Assembly (NCBI GenBank): GCA_023014335.1
Contig: JAECYW010000001.1
Span: 620,001 to 684,000, forward strand
DNA length: 64,000 bases
Origin: Galerina marginata
Taxonomy: Eukaryota > Basidiomycota > Agaricomycetes > Agaricales > Galerinaceae
Direction: 5' to 3'
Shown: positions 35,684-47,170 of the stretch, piece after piece
Layout: each line of letters begins with the position of its first letter
Position numbering within the stretch: the first letter of the stretch is position 1
Position numbers and translations under genes: made by a program
The notes under the pieces: generated by a model
Told to the model about the DNA's origin: nothing
Databases searched by the model: none
The model's input: the letters and a program-made list of their open reading frames with translations, nothing else

Positions 35684-36713
35684 CACTATGCCGGTGCTTT
35701 GGCATCTATCGTTCTTCCACTTTGCTTTCCACTACACTACATATGTACGACCATCACGTTCACGTTCAGCATCTATCTATTTCATAGAACGCATTCTTCA
35801 AGTCCTCATCCGCTTTCTGCTTTCTGTACACAGCACGCACGCACGCACGCTTACACCACATTTTACCGCTAGATGGCTAGACGACATCCGGATTGATATT
35901 CCTCACTCACAGTCGGTCATTTAACGTATTCGTATTTATCTATCACACGCCTATTGTATATTCCACCGCGTCCATTACAGTTTAATGGAGGGTTTATTTC
36001 CACTGGAGAGACAAAGGAACGCCATAGAGTATTGCAGAGTTCAGATATTGTCTTGATTATAAAGTATATCTACAGTATATACGTTACGTTACAGAGGGTA
36101 CTGGTTCTGATAAGAAATAATTGCAACTTCGTACCTACTACTACCCAGTGGTATGCATACAACAAGAAAGACTAATACACAGAATTTGAGGAAAAAGGGA
36201 GGAAAGAAGCAAGGTCACATCAAAGAGAGAGGAAAAAAGTCCATTCACTATTAGTGTTTAGCTATAAACAGGCAGGCGGCTGCCTGGGATTGTGAGCATA
36301 CGAGCATAGGTTGCCCATACTCGTGCAATTGAAGTAGTGAGGTATGTTGATTGTTGTGGGTGTCGTGTGCTGGGTGCTGTAGTTGTACATGCGTCGTAAC
36401 GCCTAGAGCGATCGCGAGCGGGAGCAGGTTTATTGTAGAAGGGGTTATAGTGTTGGTGCTGGGGCATTGTTGTAGGGTCAAGTGTAAAAAGCGTATGGAC
36501 GGCGGGAGGAAATGATAATGCAAATGTATGTCCAGGAGCAATGAGATGCTGATGCATTGGATTAGGTGGAATGGAAGATGCATATTCGAGAAACGAGATA
36601 CTTCGTGCGTGCTGGTGTCGTAAACGTCGGCGTTGTCGTCGATGAATTAAATTCGAGGAAGCAGAGCAAGAGAGAGAGTGCGCATGCGATGAAGCAGAAA
36701 TTTCCTCCGCCCA
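35684..36713. other. Intergenic stretch of about 1 kb, no gene recognised
   Basis: Convergent 3' flanks of AIM32 and SCH9. The 35690-36180 part is AT-rich with short frames. The frames at 36251-36583 are low-complexity and unlike known proteins. A short CACG repeat occurs near 35833. Confidence 0.5.
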
Positions 36714-39547
36714 TCACGACATATCATCATCAATATCATACTCCCCTCTCCGTGCATTCGCATACCGCCCCGCGCTCCTCCCCGCATCCTCCATCTCATC
36801 CTCCGTCGTCGCCCCCGTCACATCGTCGTCCTCCAGCGCCTCCTCCCGCCTTCTTCTCCTCCTCCGCGCGCCGCTGCTGCTCCCGCCGCCCAAGCCCCAT
36901 CGCAGCGACAACGCTCTCCCCACCGTGGTACGTAAATCCGCGGAAGTTCTCCTGCACGCTGTTCGTCAGCGGGCTGCCCGCGATCGCGTCCTTTGTGCGT
37001 TTCTGCCTTTTGATTTGGATGCCCTGCGGCCTCGTCCCTGTCCCCATTCCTGTCCCAGCGCTCACCCCAGCACCGTACCCATACCCGCTCACCCCATGCC
37101 CATTCGTAATCGGACTCAAAGGCCCCATCGGGCTTCCCTTCGCCCTTTCACTGCCAAGCGGGCCATTCGGCTGGTGCGCATTCGCATTGGCGTTAAACGA
37201 CTGCGACACCCACGCCTCCGACGGGTCGTCGTCGTCCATCGCAAAGTCCATATCGGGGTCGATCATCCCCGGCACGCCGACATCGCGCATGTCCGCGTTG
37301 GTGAACTTCGGGATCAAAGTTGTTTGTCGACTCGTCCGACTCGACGACGGGCTTGAAGGGCGGGGTGAGCTGCTTGAGGGACAGCCCAGACCCAGTCGAT
37401 GTTCTTGAAAAAGGGGTGCTCTTTGAGCTCTGCGGCGTCGCGATGCGCGCCGAGGCGGTGTTTCGGGTTGCGGTTCAACAGCTGCGTGGAGAATTAAAAC
37501 TAAATTCAATTCAACAAAAAACCAACCCACCCCTTTGACAAACTGCTTCCCATCATCACAGATAACGCCCTTCGGGAACCGAATCTTGCCAAAGCAAATA
37601 TTCTTATACATTTGCTGCGTGTCCTCTGCATAAAAGGGGCTCCAGCCACAGCACATCTCGAACAGCAGCACACCCAAGCTCCAGAAATCAACGATCTTAG
37701 AGTAGCCTTGCTCGTCGAGGAGGATCTCTGGTGCGAGGTATTCGGTCGTGCCGCAGAACGTGGTCGTCAGCTCGTCTGCGCGTAGATCGGCTTTGGAGAG
37801 CCCAAAGTCGCAGAGCGCGACATGGCCCGTTGCGTCGAGGAGGATGTTCTCTGGTTTCAGGTCCCTGCGAACCGAGTTGAGCTAGAAATAGAATCTAAAT
37901 AGGAGAGGACGCACCGATAGACGATATTATACTTGTGCAGATGCTCCAAGCGCTAAAATCAACTCTGCGATATAAAATTTTGCCCGCTCCTCTGGAAACC
38001 TAGTCTCCTTCTGCAAATGCCAGAACAGCTCCCCGCCGCTCTTAAAATCCGTGACGAGGTAGAGATCCGTGTCCGTTTGGAAGCTAAACTTGAGGCCCTA
38101 CAAGGAAAGGCGACTCTAGGGAGCGCTGGAGGATCTTGCGCTCGCCGATGGTGTGTGCGACCTCCTTTTTGGCGACGATCTCCTTTTTGGAAAGAACCTT
38201 CATGGCGTAGATGCGCTTTGTGTCGCGCTTGCGGACCTGGAAGACTTTGCCGAACGTCCCGCGTCCGATGAGTTTGAGGAACTCGAAATCGCGTGGTGTT
38301 AACGCGCGTTTGGTCTAGTCGTGTGATGAGAAGGAAAAAAGAAAGAAAAAAACAAGGAGAGCGGACCTTGTACTGCTCGTATGTGATCTGGATGCGCATT
38401 TCGCCGCTTACGACCTCGTCCTCAAAGGGGCGGAGCCTGTGTGGGGCAGAGAGTGAGGTCAGCACGACGTATATCTAATCACGCAAGATCGGCGGTATAG
38501 CCGAGTGGCGCATGGCGTGTGTGTGTGTCGAGACAAAAGAATAGAAAAAAAAAACAATACGCACTTGTACCATTGGTCTACGGTGTGGTCGTGGATGAGG
38601 ACGGGTTTTATCTGGACGGTGCCGAGGAAGCCCTGGTCGGAGAGGGCCCGGTCGTACACGTTTAATGTAATCATGGATTGCTCGGATGTGACATCGCTGG
38701 AGAAAAGGTGAGAAGCAAGCTGCAGACTAGGAGGTGGATGCTCACAACTGAAACCTCGTGTTTCCAGACGGGATTGTTGGGGGACAGGCGTCCGAAAAGA
38801 CCGGTTGAAATGCCACCCGAGTGTGAGGGGGCGAGTGTGATGGGCTGGGGGGAGAGGGAGAGGGCTTTGGATGCAGCTGTAACGAGAGAGGAGGAAGGAG
38901 ACGAGTCCTTGCTGCCTCTGCTATTTTTTCTGCGAGCATCGAGGGCAGCAGCTTTTGAGCCGATGGCACCTAGTGCGTTGATAGCATTGGATGAGGTCTG
39001 GCGGGAGAGATTGATGGGTGTGCCCTTGACCTCCTTGTCTGTCTCCGGGATGGGATCTCTGGAGACGAATTCGTTCTGCTCGAACTGGACGACGACGTAG
39101 GGGCGAGCGTGGATGTTGCGGACGTTGAGAGCGCGGGCCTGGATGAGCTTTACGTGGATCTGGCCGCGGGAGGTTGCGGTGTGTGGAGGGGCAGAGGCAG
39201 GAGACGAGGCGGAGAGGGCGGAGAGGAGTTTGCCGGGAGGGGGTTGCTGCATGTTGAAGACGGGAGCATGAATGGAGAGATGGGTGGTGGGCTGAGCAGC
39301 GGGAAAAGGGCCGAGAGGGAGAGGCGTGAGATCCGAGATCACGGAGCCGGCGTAGGCCGATGCAGCGAGACCACTCGGGATGGGCGAGCAGTGACCAGCG
39401 AGCAGCGGGTGTTTCGCAGGTTGGCGTGCTCGGAGACTGGGCGTGGTGGTGGACGTTGTGGTAGTCGGCAAAGGGGTCCTTCTCGTGGTGGAGCGACGCC
39501 TTGGGGGTGAGCTGGGCGTCGGGGGTGGATGGCCAGAGACGCAGCAT
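36714..39547 (-). CDS. SCH9: SCH9-type AGC protein kinase with N-terminal C2 domain, four frame displacements
   Basis: TORC1-regulated S6K-like kinase. The start [20 protein letters not shown] leads to a Ser/Pro linker, a C2-like domain ([64 protein letters not shown]) and the kinase domain. Kinase motifs are [50 protein letters not shown], activation loop [16 protein letters not shown] and [13 protein letters not shown]. The tail has a TORC1-type hydrophobic motif [12 protein letters not shown]. The frame moves by one base at about 39418, 37388, 37306 and 36846, each time restoring recognisable sequence. The final segment [18 protein letters not shown] ends at 36714. Strongly GC-rich, so long antisense frames appear by chance. 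Confidence 0.88.
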
Positions 39548-39635
39548 GACTAGATGGTGGTTGTATGTCAAGTTGAAGAGGGGCATTTTCGCTCGATCAT
39601 CGTCGCCCACATCTGTGGAGCGGGTCATATTATAT

Positions 39636-40175
39636 CTACCCCTCCTCTCCCGGAGCTCGGCCGGCCCTCCCCCATTCTACCCCCGTCATCGCCATTCCTA
39701 CTAGTGCTCCTATCCCCACAGTCCGTCGCGCGACATTCAACGGCAGTCGATCTGTACACTGTTAGTCCAGTCCACCACCGCACACAGCGCACTCACAGAC
39801 AGCCGAAAATACCAGTGCAGTTCCCACAGCCGCTCCAATCTCCTTCGCCTGGCCCCACCCCACACGCGTCATGCCCTCCTCCAGTCCAACATACGCCAGT
39901 GCCAGCCCACTCAGCTTCCCCGCCTCCGTCCCAGCACCCCGCAGCGCTCCCAGCATCACCTTGTAGTTTTTCGTCTTTTTGTAAAAGTACCACCCTTGCA
40001 CCGTCGTCGGTGGCCGATGCGCGTTCTCCGCCAGAAATTGCAGTGACGCTGCCCGCCCTCCCCGCATGATCCCAATCGCACTCCCCACCACAAACGCCGT
40101 CCCCGGCACAACCATGAACCGCTGTGGTATCGTCAACCGGATTTCTGGCTTTTTTGTCTCGTCGTTGTTGGCCAT
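39636..40175 (-). CDS. Small glycine-rich multi-pass membrane protein
   Basis: About 160 residues: MANNDETKKPEIRLTIPQRF, then hydrophobic glycine-rich segments VVPGTAFVVGSAIGIMRGG, GALRGAGTEAGKLSGLALAY and IGAAVGTALVFSAV. The second exon gives LPLNVARRTVGIGALVGMAM and ends GRAPGEEG at 39636-39638. The glycine-zipper pattern recalls the Tim17/22/23 superfamily or other mitochondrial membrane proteins; the assignment is tentative. A palindromic TCACGTGA lies at 40216-40223, 41 bases upstream of the start. Only 88 bases separate its stop from the SCH9 start, so the SCH9 promoter may reach into this gene. Confidence 0.7.
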
Positions 40176-43100
40176 GTCGCGTCCGTCTATTTTTTGCCGT
40201 CCCTTCATCCGCATGTCACGTGATCTCCGAACGCGCCTCCGGACTCCCGGCGTCGGCGAAGAGAATCGCGATCACCACACGGTGCTCGTCACCGCTTCCT
40301 GTGCCTATCAGATCTGTCGTACTTGCCACCCTCGGACGTATCGCTCCAAGATATCGATTCCTCTCGCATCCGCTCGTCCTACGTCAGCAGCTGCATACAA
40401 TCTGCCCAGAACATACCGTGCTGCATATGCTCCTGACACCTTCCGGAGGCAGCGGAAACGGACCCGCCCTACCCATTCAATGCGACGACTTTTGCCATTG
40501 GCCAGCGCTTCAGCGCCTTCTTCGCAGAATTCTCAGCAGGAACGCGATGAGACAAGGGGGATCTGCATTTGAACCTTTGACTTCCTTGTTATTATCCTTT
40601 AGACCTCTTCGAACTATATCTGGCCAGAAGCCAGATTGATTTATCACCCTCGATGTCGGAAGCACCACCACCCAATGCTATACCTCTTCGCCACGCGCAA
40701 GAATAACATACCACCTCATGCTTGAACTCCCATGCTTGGAAAACATCAAAGATCTCCCCCAACGGCCCAATGGGAAAGAGAGTTGGGCAATAACCCTGCC
40801 AATCATCATCATTCTTCTCTGTCTGATTACCTCCTCTTCATCATCGACTAGCTTAATATTGCCACCACCACCGCAATCGGGGCTCTTGCCCCCGAATGCT
40901 GAGCCTCTCTTTTGTCTATAGTGCCCTCTTCTCTCTGACAACTGCCACCGCCTATTCATATCCGGCTTCTGTACCCAGCCCAGTTCGCGTTATCTACCTC
41001 CATCCTCATAAAAACGCGCACTGTATCTATAGCCCTCAATATCCTCCTCCTAGGTCACCGGCCCCTATCAACGACCCCTCGACCCGTTGACAAGCTCCAT
41101 GAACCTCACTATAAGGATCGGGGGTGCACCCTCTACCTTTGGCCTAGTTACCTACCCCGATACACATTCAAGTGTGTACCGCCACCGGTCTCTCAACGTC
41201 TGCCTATTAATATGTCCAACTCCACCGTCATATCTAATCAGCTCAACCTTGAACTGTTCTATTATAATCATAGGGTACTCGTCCAGTGTCCGATCGTCCG
41301 AGTCGGTCCGATGAAAGAGGCATTGAATACCTTACTCACTAAAGAACAGGCTTTCGCGGAGAGACCGACTTTCCGACAACATTACTGACATCGGGTCCGC
41401 AGTGCTCGCCTGACCTTGAGGCTCGGTACCTACGCACCACCCATGACACGACGTTCTCCGTCTCCGCTCATATTGGACACCCCGGCTTTCCATTCTCTAG
41501 CCCGCTATTTTTACAAAGCTTCTGGAAGACCGTTTGCGTGAGATGTGCCAGTGCATTTGAAAGCATTGAATGTATGTATGCACAGACGATCTCGCTTTCT
41601 AAGCTGATGACCACATAGCAAGCTTTGTTCCTCGGCAAGTATCAAGCACGCAAAACGTATGCATGACTGATATGTTTATTCCATGACCAGGACAAGTGCT
41701 TGCGCGAGAGGATCCCACCACAAACGGCAGTCGCGGAAGGTAGTTTTCACTCTACTCTCGCTTCTCCAAGCTCTCAAACCCAACTCGTCCGGCCGAACTC
41801 CGCATCGTTGCTTACAACTGCGCGATATCCGCCGTTATCTTCCACTGGCAGTGCGTCCTCCTGCGCTACCTAGGAGCATCGAACGGCCTCGACCGAGTGT
41901 CACGACGCTCAGTTATCTTACTCTGGCTTTCCTCATACTGCGCAACACTTTGTGCCTTATCTCCCCTGTTCATGACGCCTTACGGAGCTCAGGCTCGGAC
42001 TCGACACTTCAAAAGCAACCTGCGGGGCCACGGAGTCCCACTCAGATGCCATTTTTAGGAGTGCCCAACTGTCAACCCAACGGGAGTAATTACCTGAGGT
42101 TAGTAATTGTGGACCATTCAGCAAAAAACTGTGTCATTAATCGAATTTGACATGCATATTTTTGTAGGACGCAGTCGCCTTATCAAGTTAGATGGTCTCT
42201 GTTCTTTTTTTGACGTCTTTTTTTAGTCTGACATCGAGGCAAAGATTGACTTGCCATGCCTATCCCGAAGCGGTCAACCCATTACATTAATGGCAAGAAG
42301 TAGAAGAGAACGACTGGCCTTTTTAGCTTACTTGCACCCTGTCCTTACCGACCTTCCAATGAACCAAAAACCTGGCCTAGATGCTTGCGAAGCTCATACG
42401 AATTACTAGTAGAACTCGGACGGCGATATTTTTTGATTAGCTCAGACGATCAGCAGTGACATCTGGCGGGATTGGGTTCTGCTCCTTAACTGGTCGCGGG
42501 CAGAGCGTCGACGGCTTGGATAAATCCACTCAAATTTCTGTGCTAGTCAAGGCTACTATTCCACAGGCTAGTTTTCCTTCTCGGCCGAGTGTTTGTTTGT
42601 TTCTATGGCGAAGGCTAAGGCTTGCTCTAGATCTTGCTATGGGATTCGAATCTGGCAGTTTAAATTGGAGATTTCGGAGAGCGATTCGTCTTCTTTGTGT
42701 TTCTGTTCTGCGTCGAGATAAGAGAGATAAGACCCTGCACAGTTCTACGCTCTTCGTCACCGCGGAGAACGACCACGCAAAAATCGGTATTCGGATCCCC
42801 TACTTAGCTTTCTAGTCTTCAGCCTTTGAGGATCTTTTCCCCATTCACAGCGCTTCGAACACGGACTCAGATTTCCGGAGATACAAACAAAAAAAACATA
42901 CAAGGTTACCTTAAGCGGCACCCCCACCTGTCTATCCATTCTAGTTAATTAAATGGCGCAAGATCTTCAGGGCAACCCCATGTCATATTTACCCCACCAT
43001 CGTGTGTGGCAGGAGATGATGAAGACTTTCGCGGTCTATTCAAGCAGACATCGTCCAACCCCTTTAAAAAGATTCTTCCAGTTCGCAGGCGGAAGACTAC

Positions 43101-43940
43101 AGGTGGAAAAAAGCGGCGACGCAGCACGACTTTGTAATTCGGCCAACCAAATTAAACCGAATGGAATAAAATGTATGTTTTTCATAGTCAGACGATATCT
43201 TACCTCCATCTTCCCGGGTCCCGGATCTTAGACAGGCGTATGTCGGTTCTTCGGATGGTGGATCTCGAACTGGCCTCATGTTGTCGAGCTCACTCGGTGG
43301 GGCTACTTATCTCGAAGAGATTGAATGCTCTTCTCCAAGCGCTTTGGCCGGGTGAGACTTACTTGAAATTAATTCACACAAAGAACGACAGGAATAATTG
43401 CCTCGTAGAATTTTAACTGTCCAGTGGGACCTCGGACAGATAACCTGAGCAAAAATGTACTTAGTTTGAACTTTAGACCATGGCAAAATCTTACTTGCAA
43501 TTGGAAGTCGTGTTCTAGCCGTGGGGAAAACTTGAACCAATTTGCACCGCCAACGCTCAGCCACTATAATCCTCTTGATGACCACTTCCAAGGAATAGAG
43601 ACTGGCCACAGACTTCTAGAGATGTGTCCTGTCTTGTCCAATGGATTCAAGAAAGAACCGCCTGTATCTTGGTGCTATGCGCGATTCAACAATTGCGACT
43701 AGGACTGCTTTGACTTGGACGTCTTCTAATTCATCGACCATCTCACTGGAAGGCTCCTAAGCTTGAAGCTAGTTACCTGATGTCCCACCTCCTCCCACAT
43801 AACGGCCTAACTTCAAATGATATAGGTTCAAGCATTGTAATTAGGTTGACAACATGCTTACTTGGCCATTTTATATTGCGCTTCCATGCACGATGGAGCT
43901 TTCAACCCTCACATTCCGCTCTTATTGCATTAAAGAATAA
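40176..43940. other. Gene-poor stretch of about 3.8 kb
   Basis: The longest interval without a supportable gene. Open frames of up to 171 codons (40124-40639) overlap in several frames, lack recognisable motifs, and do not chain into an exon structure. No transposase, reverse transcriptase, integrase, long terminal repeat or tRNA was recognised. The 40.2-41.5 kb part is richer in C on the plus strand; the 42-43.9 kb part is more AT-rich. It may hold decayed sequence, a non-coding RNA or a fast-evolving gene that cannot be seen by eye. Confidence 0.45.
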
Positions 43941-45006
43941 ATGGCAAGAAAATATCTTTTCCTTGCCCTCTTCGCCACCGCGATTGGTCTGGCGAACGCC
44001 CAAGCAAATCTCACAAGCACCGGTTGTGCCGACGCCGTTGGTTTCCAAACATGCCAGTACTCCGTCGGCAACTCGACAGCAAACTGCATTGCCCAGGCCA
44101 ATAGGGACCAGAGCCAATTCGAAGTCGCGGGGTGTGCGTGCACGAATTATGTCGGGAACTACAACTGCTATGCCCAACATTGTTGGAATCGAGTCAACGA
44201 GTGCGAATATCAGTCGTACATCGTGGAGTATCTTCTCCAATGTCCCATCGCCAGGCTCCCAGTTCCATATTTCCCAGCGCCCGACAACGCCCCAGATTCC
44301 TGTTCATGCAACTTGGGAAAGGTTTACTCGGGCATCAATAACAGCACCCAGCAAGGCAATACCTGCTTGGCTGGTGTTTCCGGTGGTGACCCCAACGCCA
44401 ATGTGCAGAGGGTTCAAGGCTGCCAGTGCTGCGAGCTAAGTGGCGCGATATCAAGGTATAGCCTCCATATTGATCTACACTATAGAGCTCCGCATTTAAC
44501 GGATAACATCAAACAGCATCTATGGTCTGTGCCCAAACACCAACCCTTCCCTCGTCGGCCTCAACCAGGTCAACAACGTACTCGGGAATCAGATAGGAAC
44601 GAATTTCAGCAGCTGCTCTTCGCCCCTCTCCCAATTTAATTGCCAATCAGATCTTGGGTTCCCTGCAGTTGGGGGCGGCACATATTTCAATCCTACCAAC
44701 CTCCCAATCAGTGGTACAGCAACTCTGTCAAATGTGGGCGGCACGGTCACCGCCCCTGCTAGTGGGAGCATATTCACCTACACCAATGGCGGTGATCAGC
44801 AAGTCTATACCATTTCGGCTGCCAGTTCAACCACAAGCAACGGGCCCACAGGAACAGCTAAATCTGGAAGCGCGGAAATTGTTCCTCAGTCGAGAGATTC
44901 TCTTCATTTCGTTTTTAATGTGTTTCAGTGTCATGCTATGAAAGGCCAAAATACCAGTTTTTCGCGGGTCACCATCAGTCATTCCTTTATCCCTTCTGCG
45001 GTTTAG
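43941..45006 (+). CDS. Secreted cysteine-rich protein
   Basis: MARKYLFLALFATAIGLANA is a signal peptide with likely cleavage after ANA. The mature part has many cysteines in a regular layout (TGCADAVGFQTCQYSVG, VAGCACTNYVGNYNCYAQHC, SCSCNLGKVYSGINN, QGCQCCELSG), with NxS/T sites. After an intron (about 44457-44516) come SIYGLCPNTNPSLVGLNQVN and NVGGTVTAPASGSIFTYTNG, then a Ser/Thr/Gly-rich end. The frame runs to 45006. The C-terminus has no clean hydrophobic tail, but a GPI signal might be missed. Function unknown; similar proteins are common cell-surface or secreted proteins in basidiomycetes. A decayed copy follows. Confidence 0.78.
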
Positions 45007-45704
45007 CAAGCCACGAGCCTCAACGCCAACTCCAGATGCCAATCTGCCATCGCCTGAGATCGTTATTCCTCTAAGAAAGTACCTTTATAAAGAGGACGTT
45101 CCCCGTGTCATAAGGATGAAAATTTACCCCACGACTGTTGAGCTGTCACGGGTCTGTCCTTGGGTATGTCATCCAACTATTCGAGATAGATGTTCATGGT
45201 GTATCTGGATTTATATTGAGCTCGAGAATGTTCTTGAAGACCAACACCGATTCAGGCGACCATGGCCCTACCCACTAGAGGCAGAATCATTGCGAGCTTC
45301 TAGTAGCCGTAAGAATAGGAGCAGATGAGAAACAACCTTCGGGTTATTCGAGGTGATGTGGCGTCTTATAATACTCGGTTGTCAACTCGGGACATCAGAG
45401 GCTGATCATCCACAGGTTCAGGAGACTATTGTCTTGCCCAATGACGAAAAACGAGAGAAATCGAGTGGTAGAATTGCCTATGTGCGATGCTATTCTCGAG
45501 TTGCGAAGACTCAATATTCAACCGTTTCCTTCACCTGAATGCTCTTTATGCCTTCTATCGTCGAGTCTGTCGCGTCTTGCCAGGTCCTACCCATCTGTCC
45601 AGCGACTAAGCGCGATTCCGACTTGATCCCTCCAAATAGAACGACCGGCCGCCCTTCCACATTTACTTAAGTGCCGAGCCCCAAAGTTAGGTGGTCTTGA
45701 AGGA

Positions 45705-46670
45705 GGCTCTTGCTGCTTGCATCCTCTACCCGCTGTGGCGTACCCGAAAAACCTGACAAGTAGAGGCTGTGCGGATGCTGCTGGCTTCCAAAGTTACCAG
45801 AACGCTGTTGCTGACGCGAGATCGGTTTGCCTTAGCCCAGGCCGATAAGGGCCATAGCTTACTCGAAAGCCTCGCGCGTGGGTACACATACTGTACTACG
45901 TTTTCAACTACAATATTGTTGGAATCGAGCCAACGAGTGCGAATATCAGACCAACGTTGCGCAATACCTCGTCCAATGTCTCAACACAAAACTTCCCATG
46001 CCGTACTTCCCGACGCCGGGCAATGCCCTGATTCCTGCTCGTGCAACTTGGGAGACGTCCTCCTGGGGATCGATAACGGTATTCAAAAGGGCACCACATA
46101 CACAAGATGCAGTCGGCAACGTGCAGAAGATTCAAGGTTGCAAGTGCTGTGAAGCTAGCGCTGCACTGTCCAGGTTTGTGGTTTTCATTCAATTGCACCT
46201 TTCATTCGATGAATTAATTTGTAACAGCATCTACGGTCTCTGCCCGGACACCAACCCTTCCCTCGTCGGTCTTGACCAGGTTAACACAATCGAGAAATTG
46301 TTAGGAATGAACTTCAGAAGCTGCTTTAATCGTCCCTCTCCAATTGTTGCCATTCAGATCTTGGGTTCTCGGCGGTTGCAGGCGGTACATTTTTTAACCA
46401 ACCAACCTCGACTCTGTTGAACGTGGGCGGCACGGTTACGGCCCCTGACAATGGACGTGTGTTCACATATACCAAAGGTGATGGTCAGGTTTATACAATC
46501 TCAGCTGCCAGTATCACCGCAGGCAGCGGGTATAGCAATGGAAAATGAGGATGGGAACGCGTCAGCCAGGGTGGTGACAAGCAAGGCAACATCTGCAAGT
46601 TACAAAATCAATTTTAGTCGACGATTTGTCTTCATCGTGTGCATAGGGTGTTTTGCTGCTCTGGTCTGAG
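45705..46670 (+). pseudogene. Decayed tandem copy of the secreted cysteine-rich protein
   Basis: Similarity to the preceding gene runs from a degraded leader through LTSRGCADAAGFQSYQN, YCWNRANECEYQT, SCSCNLGD, NVQKIQGCKCCEAS, the same intron position, SIYGLCPDTNPSLVGLDQVN and NVGGTVTAPDNGRVFTYTK. A hydrophobic end RFVFIVCIGCFAALV looks like a former GPI signal. The conserved blocks lie in different frames with stops between them, and the start and signal peptide are lost. Unlike the single-base displacements elsewhere, this copy has many changes, including loss of about 40 bases in the region matching 44100-44160, so it is a true pseudogene. Confidence 0.8.
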
Positions 46671-47170
46671 GAGCAAATTACATGCTTTCGGTTCCGTAAT
46701 ATATTCAATCACTTTCCTGTGACACTAAGTTGATCTATCGAGGCTCGAGACACTGCACTAAAGAAGCAACGTAGTCATAATTTTTAGTTATGTACCCTAC
46801 ATTCATACACAAGCCCAGTTGATTAGTCGGAAATAAGAGTGTCCCAGACAAAACGTGAAAAATACTTTTATGTATGGCACGAATAAAAGATAATAAGTAT
46901 AGCCCGCCAAAACATGCCGTTCCAAAATTCATGTGCGTTAAACTGGTCGTTGGATAAACAAAGGGCCCCGATGTGGTATTCCATCCATGGGGTATATGTG
47001 TCGCACAAATCGCAGGAAAGACGCAAAGGTGTCCTATGGTCTGGGAGTCCCAAAGTGACGCCAAAAGCGATTCTGAACCTTCGGCGATGTCGGCATTATT
47101 GAGCTACTTCTTCACCATAACCTGGGCCTCTACGACGTCGATGTCCTGCATCTTAAACATCCTCGGCTCT

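Noticed and set aside
36566..37408. Plus-strand open frame of 280 codons
   Set aside because: It is antisense to the GC-rich SCH9 C-terminus, is low-complexity, and matches no family; a shadow frame.
38486..38560. tRNA-like start (GGCGGTATAGCCGAGTGGC)
   Set aside because: No matching acceptor stem, anticodon arm or T-loop follows; the segment lies in an SCH9 intron.
40124..40639. Overlapping 168- and 171-codon plus-strand frames
   Set aside because: Two frames open at once over C-rich DNA, partly antisense to the small membrane protein gene; no similarity seen.
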